Assembly (NCBI GenBank): GCA_036245805.1
Contig: BTRK01000006.1
Coordinates: forward strand, 29,206,901-29,270,900
Direction of reading: 5' to 3'
DNA: 64,000 nt
DNA from: Pristionchus mayeri
Taxonomy: Eukaryota > Nematoda > Chromadorea > Rhabditida > Neodiplogasteridae
Shown here: positions 1-12,088 of the stretch, piece after piece
How the letters are laid out: every line of letters begins with the position of its first letter
How positions within the stretch are numbered: position 1 is the stretch's first letter
Translations under genes and position numbers: made by a program
The notes under the pieces: model-generated
What the model saw: only the letters and a program-made list of their open reading frames with translations
The model's database searches: none
What the model was told of the DNA's origin: nothing

Positions 1-1
1 G

Positions 2-408
2 AAAGTCACTGCTCATGTTCGGTTAAACAAAATTGATTTCATCTTGTCAACGCGTGACAACATTCTCCTTGTAAGTTAGCTTCATCGTACGCCTGGTCCT
101 AATTCTATTAATTACAGATGGTCTCACATATGTACTTCTGTTTCTGTGCTCCCGTGTTTGCTCCATATTTATCTTATGGATGGTACAAATCAGGATATCT
201 GGACGAACGCGCCAACTGTGACTTCCTGAATCCTAATCAGTACTGCTTCAATCCACGTCTCGATATCTTGTGTGAAATAGATGGATGCACAAACAAACAT
301 CTATTAAAATGCCCATATTGTCAGGATTTCATTTGTTTCAACCATTTCGTTGTCCTGTATCATCGTTGTTTAAAAAATGTAATTGATCTTTTGTGTATAT
401 TGAAGTAA
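2..408 (+). CDS. 3' end of a Cys/His-rich protein gene, two exons (5' partial)
   Basis: Two exons are visible. Exon 2-70 is open in one frame and ends at a GTAAGT donor (71-76). A 47-bp intron ends in TTACAG at 117, and exon 118-408 continues in phase 0 to a TAA stop. The C-terminal exon has a Cys/His cluster of the form C-x4-C-x7-C-x2-C-x4-C-x2-H-x6-H-x1-C, centred on CPYCQDFICFNHF, which suggests a zinc-binding module. The upstream residues include a Tyr/Trp/Gly-rich patch (YGWYKSGY). The rest of the gene lies left of the window. I do not recognise the family. A Cys-rich tail like this occurs on some transposases as well as on host proteins, so a transposon origin is possible. Splice sites and phase fit well; function is unknown. 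Confidence 0.6.
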
Positions 409-1039
409 TCGATAAAACTACCAATTCTATGATATATCTCTATCCATTAATAACCACTGTACTAAAAAAAGACAAAAATGCAAATATTGCGTTGAACAGA
501 GCTGACGGTTGAATCAGTTAATTTGAAAGCTGTAGATATCGAAAAAGAAAAGTAAGGCAAAATAGTTTCACCATGGGGGTAATGAACCCGCCACCTCTGC
601 TTGTTAGACGAGAACTCTATCACTTAACCACCGACGCTTGTTTCGACTGCTCTCTGGTAGGGTTCATATAACGACAATCCCGAGAAAAAATTGATTTTTC
701 TCATGCCCTGAGGGCGTTTAGCAAAATTGAACTAGGCAGAAGTTCTTACAATTGGGGTGCCTACCCATCCCACAAGGTGTCGTTCTGAAACTCCATGGAC
801 ATTCCGCGACGGCCCCTTGTAAGAGCGCAAATTTCATGTGAAAATATGATTATCGATTATTGGTCTCTGGTAGGGTTCATATAACGGGAAACAATTATCC
901 AATCATGTTAGCGTTTCCATGGACTCCCCTTGGGGACAGTATTCGACTACCGTACACTAAAATACGTTTGAGTTCCGCGTAGTTTTGCGGTTCCCTTGTA
1001 AATGAATTGAGCGAAATGAATCAGGAAAACTAAAACGGC
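409..1039. other. Intergenic, with a 23-bp direct repeat
   Basis: No convincing exon is seen. A direct repeat containing CTCTGGTAGGGTTCATATAA occurs at about 650-672 and again at about 864-886. The first copy adjoins the tRNA-like sequence described separately. Confidence 0.5.
577..650 (-). pseudogene. tRNA-like sequence (pseudo-tRNA or SINE head)
   Basis: On the minus strand, an A-box-like TGGTTAAGTGATAGAG is followed about 35 nt later by a B-box-like GGGTTCATTACCC, at tRNA-like spacing. A TCTAACA loop sits where an anticodon loop would be. Stem pairing is poor, so it is not a functional tRNA. It could be a decayed tRNA gene or the Pol III head of a SINE. Confidence 0.3.
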
Positions 1040-1459
1040 CTTAACTCTAATTATACCCCCGTTATTTTCGGCGCAGACCACTGATTCGATAGCACTGGGA
1101 AAGTTCTATTACATATGAAAATTCAGATGCTCGTTTACCTACACTTTTGAGAAAATTGACCTACAATATATCATGGTTAAATTTGACTTTTAGACAAAAT
1201 GATCTACATAGATCGATAGAGCTCGAAAAATGAGCCAGGAACTCTCAGAGGTCAATTTTACTCTATCTTTCACTGTAACCAGCATAACAGCTCTCAAAGT
1301 GGGAGATGTCTAGATCCGACCCGGTGTAGTGCAGTCCAAAATGAAGTCTGCGCAATGAGACTTGGGGGAGTGTCAGTCATGCCTCAGGATGCCGGAATAC
1401 AATTAGAACTCATTTCACGATTTTCCCTCCATTCCCTGGCTCAGCTCGAGGCGTGATAT
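1040..1459. repeat. One-armed copy of the TCACGCCTCTC foldback MITE family
   Basis: The segment ends at 1459 with GAGGCGTGATA, the terminal motif of a family with longer copies at 23217-24268 and 32616-34962. Internal sequence is shared too, for example the block around 'gatcgatagagctcgaaaaa'. Only one arm is present here. It sits downstream of the exons at 1658-2238 and may have removed or distanced their 3' continuation. Confidence 0.7.
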
Positions 1460-1657
1460 TACTCCGCGCTACAGTATTTACGCCCATTTTAGCTAACAAC
1501 TGCTATATTGGCGGAAACATTAATGCGCTAATTCCCAAGTTGGGATCAACTAGTACTCAGCCAGATATGAGAGAGAGCGCTCGTGAAGGGAAGAGACTAC
1601 ATCCCAAAATCGAATCAAGCTTTGGGGACAACTTGGAAACGCACACGAATATATTAC

Positions 1658-2238
1658 CTGATCAAAAGTGCTATCAGCGAGTGGTGGAAGTGGTTGTTCC
1701 TTCCGAGGTATTCTCAACTTCTCTGCACCGATATGCGCGACATCTCCTTCTCTGTCTTTCTTCTTCACATTGACCATAATCACACCATCTCCTTTCTCTT
1801 TCCGCTCCCTTTGAATTATGGGCACTTTCTTCTTGTGCATCTCAAACTGCAATAAATCAAAGAATGAATTTAGAAAAGATTCTTGCATCGCTATTCCTGA
1901 GAAAATCGTTCACATTGGTGCTCCGAAGCTTGTTCTCTGATATGATTGATTATCTTTTTTATAGTGACTTCTATCTTACCCTTCCTTGGTACGAATGTTT
2001 CTCCAGTGTGAACAGCAATCTTCGATGTTTCCTATAGGACATAATTACAAAAAAAATATTCTCGATTTTTTACATATTCTCCTCTTTTTGCGTATTTTCC
2101 AACGGGAGCCCTCTTGGGTCCCGGAGAAGGAGACATTTTCTGAATAATCTTCACGCATTAGAGTACTTCTTAAAAGTGAATAACAACCTTAGGAATATGG
2201 GCATATGTCTTCGCATCCGAAGGAGATCCACCACCGCT
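1658..2238 (-). CDS. Five consecutive exons of an unidentified Lys-rich protein (partial gene)
   Basis: Minus-strand exons are 2188-2238, 2074-2139, 1980-2031, 1914-1936 (a 23-bp microexon) and 1658-1846. Introns are 48, 42, 43 and 67 bp, all GT-AG, and the phase is maintained through all five exons (381 nt, 127 codons). The 23-bp microexon is needed: without it the 1980-2031 exon runs into a TGA. The product is basic, with clusters such as KKKVPIIQRERKEKGDG and MVNVKKKDREGD, and a Pro-rich stretch PRKEQPLPPLAD near the end. The last exon has a clean GTAATA donor, but no following exon is found before the MITE at 1040-1459. The 5' end above 2238 is also unresolved. I do not recognise the family. 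It may be a live gene with long introns or a remnant. Confidence 0.6.
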
Positions 2239-2488
2239 CTGAGGCACAATTTTAATAATTATAGAAAAATTAAATAAAACGCAGTCTCCCCGCACACGAA
2301 TGAAACCTGGAGACGCGCAGTAACTCAGGAAGCGCAAACTAGGGGGGGGGAGGTCAGTCGAGTCGCAGAAAACACTAATTACGTCAATAGGCAAAGATCA
2401 TTAATAACCTATCTCATCTACTTCTATGTAAAGTAACGGCACTTTTCGAGATTCGTGCCAATCAACGCCCTCTTCTACCATCCTCTTA

Positions 2489-4660
2489 CAAGGACTCGGC
2501 AAAACTTAACGGAGGTTTTTCTGAAATTGACATTAATGGATCTCTTAGTGCTGCACGGCAATTTATTTTTCGAGATCCCGTTGAAACTCATGGTCCCTTT
2601 TCTGATCAAAAAACGGTGCGGCACGTGCGGTCATTTCTATGCTTAACGGCACGGTTTACACTAATTATTTACGATTCTATATTTCACGGCTATAAATGTA
2701 GTGATGTGCGTGGTTCGTAAACATCGCACGTTCACACAAATCAATCAAAATACCGAAAACCGTACAGCTCTAGCTCTAGTACAGTACTTTGAAAGAAACG
2801 GTAGAAAAGTTACAGACTCTCAGGTAAGATTTTCAAAAAAAATACAGTACTATAGGAAACCATCATGGGCTGTGCAAATGAATTTACAGTACATCTTCCT
2901 TCACAGAGATGGCCATTTTTTACCTAGTATGTCGATGAAAAATTTTGCTGTGCGCTGATGAGGGATGCTCAAATATGTTTTCAAAAGTTGCTTACGCGAA
3001 CTTTGACCTACCGAAAAACACCTTAAAACTTTTATACGAAATTCGCTTTTCGGTCATATCTCAGTTCAACATGATCAACTCAGAATTTTAAAGTGTAAAA
3101 GAAAGATCTCGACGAGTTCAACAAATTCTTCAAAGTGCACCAAAACTCTAAAATGACAGGTTCTCGAGATATTTTACAACTATCCTTCGGATAATGTTAA
3201 ATATCAGATTTTTGTGAAATATCTCGAAAACCCAACCAGTCATTTTAGAGTTTCGGTGCACTTCGAAGAATGTGTTGTACTCGTCGAGATCTTTCTTTTG
3301 CACTTTTTTTAATTCTGAGTTGATCATGTTGAACTGAGATATCACGCCTCTCATGAGAGAATCGGGACAAATCGGCGTTTTCAGTTGACATTCAAATTTT
3401 CGAAAATCTTGTTTATTATGGTTCCATTTAGTACTTGTATAGACTAGACTAAAACTGAAGTTTCAGATTTTTATCATGTTTCGCAGCTGCAGCAGGCCGC
3501 TGCAAAGTTGGATCGATTAAACATCGTTTTCGAGGTTTTTATCAATAAAAGTGGTGATTTTTAAACACGAATGTGTTTTTATGATCAGATGAACTATTTT
3601 AGAGCAACTTGTTCATTTTTCACTTTTGCGACCTTTGCAGCAGAGGCAGTTCATAAAGGATTTTAATTTCTTACTCGCACATAGATTTTCCCCCCACTCC
3701 AAACTTTCCCAGTTTGTAGAGCTCGAAATTCTCTACTTACCTGATTTTTTTTCGGAATTTATCTCGACGGGTAAGGTACTTCCCCAGAACCTTGAATTCC
3801 TTTTAATGGGCTGCACGAGTCACATTCTGGGAATTCACAATCTCAGGTCCTCCAGTTCGAATCCCGGCAAGTACACAGCTGATTTGGCTGAACTCGAAAC
3901 AACTCGAATATGTTGAGGAAGTGCGTATGGAACAAAAACACATGAAAAATCAATGGAGAGAAAATGGCAAAAACAGCTGTGCACTTGCCGGGATTCGAAC
4001 TGGCGGAATGAGATTGCGAATTCCCAGAAAGTGACTCGTGCAGCCCATTTAAAGGTATTCAAGGCACTGGGAAAGTACCTTACCCGTCGAAATAAATTCC
4101 GAAAAAAATCAGGTAAGTACAGAATTTCGAGCTCTACAAACTGGGAAAGTTTGGAGAGGGGGGAAATCTGTGTGCGAGCAAGGAATTAAAAAAGCTTTAT
4201 GAACTGCCTCTGCAAAAGTGAAAAATGATCAAGTTGCACTAAAATGGCTAATCTGATCACAAAAACATATTCGTGTTTAAAAAACACTATTTTTATTGGT
4301 GAAAACCTCAAAAAAACACTTCCACACATCCGAGCTTTGCAGCAGCCTGCTGCAGCTGCGGAATCCAATAGGGTCGAAACAATTTTGGGGGGTCTTCTAC
4401 GACCCAATACCGATAAAAAAAACAAAAGAACTAGAAAATTTTGTTTTTCAATGTCAACTCGTTGTCCCGATTCTCTCATGAGAGGCGTGATATGACCGAA
4501 AATCAAATTTCGTATAAAAATTTTAACATTTTTTTCGGTAGGCCAAAGTTCGCATAAGCAATTTTTGAAAACATATTTGAGAATCCCTCATCAATACTAA
4601 AAGACCCATTATGGCCAACTTCAGAAAACCCTCCGTTAAATTTTGCCGAGTCCTTGTCAG
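2489..4660. repeat. Composite foldback element with nested palindromes
   Basis: The outer inverted arms start at AAGGACTCGGCAAAACTTAA (2489) and end at the matching complement near 4660. Inside is a copy of the TCACGCCTCTC family (about 3340-4491), whose long arms meet near 3930. Its left end is split from the flank by a separate 281-bp foldback (3059-3339). A B-box-like TTCGAATCCCGG lies in each inner arm (about 3860 and 3990). ORFs here are mirror images of each other, so no gene is called. Confidence 0.75.
3059..3339. mobile_element. 281-bp foldback MITE (TCTCAGTTC ends), TA target
   Basis: The ends TCTCAGTTCAACATGATCAA and its complement face each other, flanked by TA at 3057-3058 and 3340-3341. 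Removing it restores the outer arm, so that CGGTCATATCACGCC matches the opposite arm near 4485. That shows a precise TA insertion into an older foldback. Confidence 0.75.
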
Positions 4661-5419
4661 AGATAGGCATGGCCCGCTACTTCCTGTTTCTACTACTCTC
4701 TGGATAACTTTTCGATGGGAGCTAGCCTCCGTCCTCCGTGGGCGAACGGAGAGAAAAGCTGATTACCCTTTTCCACCAACTTTTTGATCAACGTGGCATC
4801 CCAGGCCAGGAGGTGTATGAACTAGACAAGCTTGATTCTCATCAAATTCCACCCAATAAATATTTTTCATTAATTTTAGTAATATAGTGGAGGGAGAAAA
4901 TATTGGAAAAACACATGAGGGAAACCCAAGGTCCTCCTTGCTCTCGCGTGGGTGGAGTTCAAGTGGGCGGGGCCTAAAACTGAACATGCAAAATCGAACA
5001 GCACTTTTTAAAACATCATTTTTGTTACATTGATTTTTTCGAGCTCGCCAAACCATCTGAAGGTGGAAATATGTCTTTTAGCCTAACCAGAAAAAATTTG
5101 ATTATGCGGTTCTTTCGCAAAATGTTCAAAAAATATTGCAGAGCTAATTACCAACTTTAAGAGCATTTTGGGTACCTTTAAAGACAAAGGTAATCTAACC
5201 TTATGCTCTGGTTTTGACTGCATGGTCACGCCCCTTTAGGAGAGAGAATATAGACAGCAAGACTGTGAAAAAGTGTGCGAAATTTACTACAGTGTGCAGT
5301 CGCGCAGGAACGGTCACCAGAAACAATGAATTTCGTTGCAACTTTTTACCAGGAAAGGCATAATTCAGATACTTAGGTATGATGGACCAAATAAATTGGA
5401 GATAATGATCATGATATTA

Positions 5420-6848
5420 TCACGGGTCTCCTGTAAAAGTGTAGGAACGCTGGCTACTAGAAATATTTTGCATCACCGATTTTCAATTAACTTGGTTGAT
5501 GGACACTATTGGGGGTCAGAAGATGACCAATCAACTTATTTTGGTGAAATCTGCACATTATCGATTTTTGCGATCTACTACTATAAATTGACGTATTTCA
5601 GTCAATGTTGATCGTACAGAAAAAATTTTTTTTTTGCATTTTGCTCAGAATCGAGAGATCTACAACTTCCTCAACGTAGGACCAACGGCCAAATCAAGTC
5701 TTCATAGTGAAAATTGCGAAAAACTGAATTTCGTGATAAGAATATCGATTTTTTGGCTTCGTATACCAAAAACACCATCGTTTTTATTCTTAATATGGAA
5801 TCTCCATACAAAATTAGGGGGTATCTATGTTGACCTTTTTTTCATATCTCTGTCCTTGGACTATCGATTTACTATGGGTGATTTTCGACTTTTCTGGACT
5901 TGGTTATTTTTTGAAAGATTTCGTTATTTGGTTGGTTCAACGTGGTCCAATCGTGCAGTCAAAAATGCAATCGATAGCTCTCAACAAGCTCTATCATTTC
6001 TTCTAAGAGCTTTCAATCGCTACGACTCTTCATTTTCAAGTTATTTGATGAAAACTGTATGAAACGGGTAAAATTGAGATATTTCAGCTACAAATTTCGC
6101 ATGAGAAGCGTTTTGTCACTCGATTTGCACCTTAACAATGTTTTTAGACATTTCTGATCTAGTTTCAAGATATTACCATGGGCAGAAACCCGATATATCC
6201 ACGTGCAACACGTAAACTGTGAATATCACACCTCCATTTTGGAATAAATAAGATAATTTGATAAGAAAATTGCATGAATTTGAGCGGGAATGAAACGAAA
6301 AATGATTAACAATGTCCAAAAACATTGTTAAGATGCAAATCGAGTGAGAAAACGCTTCTCATGCTAAATTTGTAGCTGAAATATCTCAATTTTACCCGTT
6401 TCATACAGTTTTCACCAAATAACTTGAAAACGAAGAGTCGTAGCGATTGCAAGCTCTTAGAACAACTGAAAGAGCTTGTTGAGAGCTATCGATTGCACTT
6501 TTTGACTGCACGATTGGACCACGTTGAACCGAAATATGACCAAATAACGAAGTCTTTCAAAAAATAACCAAGTCCAGAAAAGTCGAGAATCACCGTAGAT
6601 CTCTCGATTCTGAGCAAAATGCAAAAAAAAAAAATTTTCTGTACGATCAAAATTTACTGAAATACGTCAATTTATAGCAGTAGATCACAAGCATCGATAA
6701 TGTGCAGATTTCACCAAAATAAGTTGATTGGTCATCTTCTGACCCCCAATGGTGTCCGTCAACCAAGTTTAATCGAAATCTGAGATACAACATATTTCCT
6801 AGTAGCCAAACGAGCCAGTTTTCGTACACTTTTACAGGAGACCGGTGT
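5420..6848. mobile_element. 1.4-kb palindromic MITE, TCACGGGTCTCC family (copy 1)
   Basis: The ends are TCACGGGTCTCCTGTAAAAG at the left and a degenerate complement at the right, flanked by TA (5418-5419, 6849-6850). The arms are similar over most of their length and meet near 6230. Other copies lie at 16986-18098 and 25964-28334, with an end fragment near 25727. No transposase is present; a TA target suggests mobilisation by a Tc1/mariner-type enzyme. Confidence 0.85.
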
Positions 6849-7159
6849 TATGGTATGACGAAATTGGGTAGTGATGGCGTAATCAATCACAACTCTTTTA
6901 AAACGGCGTTATTCTAAGATTTTTCCTGGTTGATTTCTGGGATTATATATGTATGAGGCCAATCCGGAAATTTTTGGTGATGCTTGGTTGCACCCTTGAT
7001 ACATCCTGGCTGCAAAAAAGGGGACAAAATTCAGAATTCCCGTTCCAAACATCAAATTGTTCTTTTTAGAATGTTTTGGAATTTTTCTGCCCGCAGTGAT
7101 CGATTTGCGGAGGTATACTCGGATCTGAACACATCCTGCTTACGCGATCTCGTCGTTCC

Positions 7160-7415
7160 TATAGGAAAAAATATCGCAGCGTCTGTCTGTCAGTCAGTTT
7201 GTCCGTCCGTCGGTGAAGTTTTACAAAACTACCGTATACCATAACAGTTAGCCTTGGGTCAGACAATATTCCGTAGGTCAGACTTATGACTACCGTATAC
7301 CCGCACACCATGGTGCTTTTTCCGAAATCGCAGAAATCTTCACTGCACCTTCTGCACCAGCCACCATGGTGTGATTTACTAAATCGCAGAAAACTTAAGC
7401 CTCAAAGGTCGCTAG
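7160..7415 (+). mobile_element. Short Helitron-like segment (GTCTGTCTGTC type)
   Basis: It begins near an AT-rich motif followed by CGCAGCGTCTGTCTGTCAGT, then carries CACCATGGTG-containing units, and ends GGTCGCTAG before TT. The same order of motifs recurs at 18919-19406, 51341-53830 and 56519-59533, where the 3' ends that are preserved are also CTAG followed by T. CTAG|T fits a Helitron 3' terminus. The 5' boundary is approximate, and no RepHel protein is present. Confidence 0.45.
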
Positions 7416-7686
7416 TTTGTACTCTCTCGCACAATTGCAACTTTTGGTACAGCCAAGAGTAATCGGTGAAAGTAGCCTCACTAGGACCGCCATGAAGAGA
7501 GGAATCAAAACCTGTATTAAAAATATGAGAAAAAACATCTGGCTACTCTTTTATGATCCATTAGCTGGAAGTTCCAGCCCGGAACGTTCATTACCGTAAA
7601 AGAAGAGATTCTCCCGTCTCTCCCCTTCCCATCTCCCCACTCTCTCGAATTACCATGCCCTCTCGCCGCCTTCCCTCTTCTCTGGT

Positions 7687-10200
7687 ATGCGCGCCCAAGT
7701 TGACATCAAGCAGAGATTGCCATTCCAAGTCGCCTCCAGACTTGATTCCAACTTGAAAAAAACGAATCGATATGACGCCGTACTCCTAAGGAGCGGACAA
7801 TTCAGAGAGGTTCTGGAACAACGATTTTTCATTAATTCGGTTTCCGGGGTACTTTTTCATGCTGATAACCATGGCAAGCCTCATTTTGCATAATTGACCT
7901 CCGGTTATGCACTGTGATGTCCATTTTAATAGCGAAATTTGTGATTTATTTGATCTATCTGGGGTAAGAATAGTCCTAGAAACTTGAAAATTATTTCCCC
8001 GGGGTACTTTTTCATTCTCTTTAAGATGGTCTATTTGAAATCACCGCTTGAAAAGTTCTTCATTTGTTTTGTGGCAGGATCTGTGCCTAAAACTCAAAAC
8101 TACAGCGCGCCATTTTGCTGGTATGTATGCTACCCAGCTGAGAGGCTAGAAACCAATTTTTAAGCAATTCGAAGTATAGGTTTTTGAGATATGATCTTTA
8201 CAAATTTCCCATTCCAACAACATCTCGTTCCTCGCTTACTTGCAATGCGAACAAGAGCTCTCGTGCGTTCTTCTATCCCGTGGTCGTCGTGGCTCAGTTG
8301 GTTGTGCTTCTGGCTGCCAATCGTTTTGTTGTGAGTTCGATCCTCACCGAGGTACAATTTTTGCCATAGTATTTTACTTATCTTATGTTTTTGTTCTATG
8401 TTGTGTTTAATAATAAATCATGTGCATTGTATTTGAAAAAAAAATTACAGTTTCGCGTGTATTCATTTTACCTGGATCCAACAATTATCAGCCAATTTTT
8501 AATTAAAATAAGCATAACAAAGTTCGACTAGTTTCTGTGATTGATATTTGTGAAAATATAATAACCTTCGAAAATATTAGAGAGAAAACATAAGATAAGT
8601 AAAATACTATGGCAAAAATTGTACCTCGGTGAGTATCGAACCCACAACAAAACGAATGGCAGCCCAGAAGCACAACCAACTGAGCCACGACGACCACGGG
8701 ATAGAAGAACGCACGAGAGCTCTTGTTCGCATTGCAAGTAAGCGAGGAACGAGATGTTGTTGGAATGGGAAATTTGTAAAGATCATATCTCAAAAACCTA
8801 TACTTCGAATTGCTTAAAAATTGGTTTATAGCCTCTCGGCTGGGTAAAATACATACCAGCAAAATGGCGCGCTCTAGTTTTAAGTTTTAGGCTCAGGTCC
8901 TGACACAAAACAAATGAAGAACTTTTCAAGCGGTGATTTCAAATATACCATCTAAAAGAGAATGAAAAAAGTACCCCGGGAAAATGATTTTCAAGTTTCT
9001 AGGACTATTCTTACTCCCGATAGATCAAATAAATCACAAATTTCGCTATTCAAATGGGCATCACAGTGCATGACCGGAGTAGGGACAGCAGCCGTGTTTA
9101 TGAATGAGCAGAATAATTAACAAATTGGTGTGCAAATGGAAGCTTACCCTACCCCATTTCGACTATTTACTTTAGTTTTTCAAAAATAATGTAAAATAAT
9201 AAGAAAAACAATAATATATGTTGATGAAGAAGCCGACGTTTTGAGTCCAAGCGGAGCGCATCACAAGTCACTTTCATACTCAATTTATCGCAAACTGAAA
9301 TCCGATTAAATATTTCAGCACCGTCCATATGAATTAATTAATTTCTTATTAATGTTTAACCCGCTCTAAAAAATGCGATATATCACCAGTCCTAACAAAA
9401 AACACACAAAAATATCTCGGTGTTTCAGAAGCGTCAAGCAAGTGCAAGGATTACGGTAACATCAAAGTAAAATAGCATTTTCTATAAAACCGCTAATAGT
9501 ATATTTTTTGTTTTCTAGTATGTGGTGTAAAACAGGGTTTATCGCAATATAACCACAAATCTCGAATGTACTACTAGCGGTTTTAAAGAAAAAGCAAAAA
9601 ATGCACTTTCACAACGGTAAAATGCTCAACTTTGACGGCCTCATTCTCTAATATCTTATACTTTTATTTACTTTTATTGTGAAAACAATTTTTTGTGATT
9701 GATAATCTGCTTAAACTGAGGAAATGAAACTTCAACTCTTAATTCTGAAAACATGCTTATTTTCGATCGCTTCGTGCGCCTTCATTTCTACAGCATGCAC
9801 CTTCTTGCCATGCTTATCGCACTTTCATTATATCTTTATATCCATTCCAATCAATAAAATAGTTTGAAAATCACATTAAATATTTTTAAAAAATGTTTTA
9901 AAATGTTGAAAGAATTTGGCTTGAAAAGTACGGTAGTTTGAAAGCAAAAGCGTCGGAAGGAGGGACCCATTATTCCGTACTCAAAAATTCGGGCTGCCGT
10001 CCCTACACCGGAGGTCAATTATGCAAAATTAGACTTGCCATCGTCATCAGCATGAAAAAGTACCCCGGAAACCGAATTATTGAAAAATCGCTGTTCCAAC
10101 AGTTGTTCGAGCCTTAGGAATACGGCGTCATATTGTCCGCACTCTCTCGCATTTCTCTTTTTCTCTCGCTCTCTCTCTTCTGCTTGATTTCAATCTGGAA
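7687..10200. repeat. Large foldback with tRNA-like box A/box B in both arms
   Basis: Left-arm sequence at about 7690-8500 is repeated inverted at about 8580-9080 and 10007-10200. The right arm is interrupted by an hAT-like MITE at 9080-10006. Each arm contains a tRNA-like block (8283-8357 + and 8629-8700 -). In each, box A TGGCTCAGTTGG is followed by a T-arm-like GTGAGTTCGATCCTCAC that can form a 5-bp stem with a 7-nt loop. The mirrored ORFs in the arms are artefacts of the palindrome. Confidence 0.7.
9080..10006. mobile_element. hAT-like non-autonomous element (TAGGGAC ends)
   Basis: The ends TAGGGACAGCAGCC and the inverted GGGCTGCCGTCCCTA are flanked by ACCGGAG on both sides (9073-9079, 10007-10013; the eighth base differs). 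Taking it out rejoins the host foldback arm, matching the intact left arm near 7900. An approximately 8-bp duplication and TAGGG ends are typical of hAT elements. No transposase ORF is present; the interior is AT-rich. Confidence 0.7.
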
Positions 10201-11338
10201 GCCTACTTGATTTCAACTTGGAACCCACGAGAGAGTGCGAGACAACGAGAGAAAAAATAGAGTACCGAAGATGGAGAGATCAGAGCGGTTTCCAAGTCGC
10301 AGCCAGACTTGAGCGCTACTAGGAGTTAATTGATTCCAAGTTGGACGCGCACACATAGGTGGGCACCATCGAAGAAAGCTGTGAAACACCCCCTTTTTGG
10401 AAAATTTTGTCACACAAAAACGATCATTTACGATCACCTTTGAAACTAAACACCCCCGGTATTCGATTTCCAGCTTCAACCCCCGCCCACCTATGCGCGC
10501 ACCCCCCCCCCCCCCCTGGCAGCTCTGATAAGGTTTTCCCAGAAGGAATCTACTCAAATGGCAGATTTGATCGACTCTCTAGTAGAAACCTACTCTGCGG
10601 TAGAGTCAGTGGAGCACTAAAAACCCAAGTAGAAAAAAAAATTTTGAAAATAAAATGCAGATCTAGTGGTTCCACACAGCAAAAGACACCGAAAGACGAT
10701 TTGACTTATAATATCCAAAGCCAAAAAAAGAGCATGCAATCCCAGTAGAATCCCACCCCAACCTTAGTAGAATCGTGCTCTCTTCCCTACTAGTCATTGC
10801 GTATACCCTAGTATGTTCCTACTCCACACCCCAGTAGAATACTACCCTGGAGCCTACTAGGGAAATTAGGTTCCTACTGGGGGAGACCATAGCAGAGAGT
10901 GGGAGCGACGAGAGGGGAGAGGGGAATTCATTCCTTTACATTCGAAATCGTTCCACTATATTGTTCATAAAAGCTTATGCAGATGCTTTTCTCATATTTG
11001 AAGACAGATTTGGATTTTTTATTGTATGCATCGTGTCCAAGTTTACCCAAATTAGGGAGTTTCCTGATATTCGACTTTTTTTGGCTTTTGCCTGCGTTTG
11101 TCCGACTCTTACGCGAACGGGGTCATATAGAATCTATTTTTCACCGAACAAGAGTTGCAGTGAAGATTTTAGGTAAATGTACCACTTTCCAGGATCTCAC
11201 ATTCTACAGGAACCAGCGTTTCAAATCCTTAAAAAACTGACCTTAAAAGTGGGATCAACTTTTTCGGCGACCACTTGGAATTCGACACCACTCTGGAAAT
11301 GTACATTTATAAAATAAAAATTGAGGGCTAGTAGGCTC
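10201..11338. other. Non-coding, simple motifs and one 15-C tract
   Basis: No supported exon is found. The stretch has GA/CT-rich runs (about 10140-10260 and 10890-10930), a 15-nt C tract at 10502-10516, and several dispersed GTAGAA/CTACTAGG motifs between about 10580 and 10890, suggesting decayed foldback sequence. Confidence 0.4.
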
Positions 11339-11953
11339 CACGGCATGATTTTTCCCGACACTCTGTTAAGAGGTGATGTTCCCGCGGGGAACATTTTGGG
11401 GCGGAGTCTTCCATTGGTCCCTCGATAAAACCAGTAAAAAAACATTTCCTTTTTATCATTTTTCATTCTTTTAAAGAGTGTAAATTTAGCAATCACTTGT
11501 TGTTGCATTAGCAAAACAATTAAAGACTCACTCCTTCGTTTTCAATTGACGATTTTTAAATAGTTTCACATAACACACGTTCCTCACCATTAAAATTAAA
11601 TTTATCAATCAAAAACGCAAAATAATAATCGTTTAGTGACAATAGTATAAAAATATCACATAAAAGAATTTAACAAATAAAAAAATAATATTAATGAAAC
11701 AAATCAATGAATAGGTAAAAAATGAATAACTATCGTAATCAGTAATCGAAAACCGTATAGCTAACAAATCATTTTGAACGACATACCGAAATCAGGCAAT
11801 TTCAAGCTAGAAGGTACAGAATTAAGGCAATTTAACTCAAAACACTACAGTACTCAGGGAATCAGTTGTACTGCCCATCCGGAAAACAGTCGTGAACATT
11901 TTCCGGTCCCGGGGACATGTTTTTAAAAAGTCGTCGGGAAAAATCATGCCGTG
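11339..11953. mobile_element. 615-bp MITE (CACGGCATGATTTTTCCCGA ends), copy 1
   Basis: The terminal inverted repeats are about 21 bp, beginning CACGGCATGATTTTTCCCGA. A 6-bp direct repeat AGGCTC flanks both sides (11333-11338, 11954-11959). The whole unit recurs at 30908-31523 with only a handful of substitutions visible by eye, which implies recent movement. No transposase ORF is present. A 6-bp duplication does not match the usual hAT (8) or TA classes. Confidence 0.85.
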
Positions 11954-11974
11954 AGGCTCATAATTTCAAACTAA

Positions 11975-12088
11975 TCTACTACTATATATAAAGCGCTGTG
12001 TGTAAAGCCGTCAGACCGGATTGCGAAATCGGTCCGATACTATGGATCCCCCGCAGAAGACGGGAATGAGGGAAGGCAGCCGGACTAG
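11975..12088 (+). mobile_element. 114-bp mini-Helitron
   Basis: It starts TCTACTACTATATATAAAGC, preceded by A (11974), and ends AGCCGGACTAG, followed by T (12089). This is the A^T insertion context and TC...CTRR structure of Helitrons. A 172-bp relative at 51165-51336 shares both ends. No coding capacity. Confidence 0.65.

Noticed and set aside
8160..8862. Paired ORFs in both directions around 8.2-8.8 kb
   Set aside because: The same peptide reads from each arm of a foldback; the sequence is a tRNA-like block and repeat, not protein.
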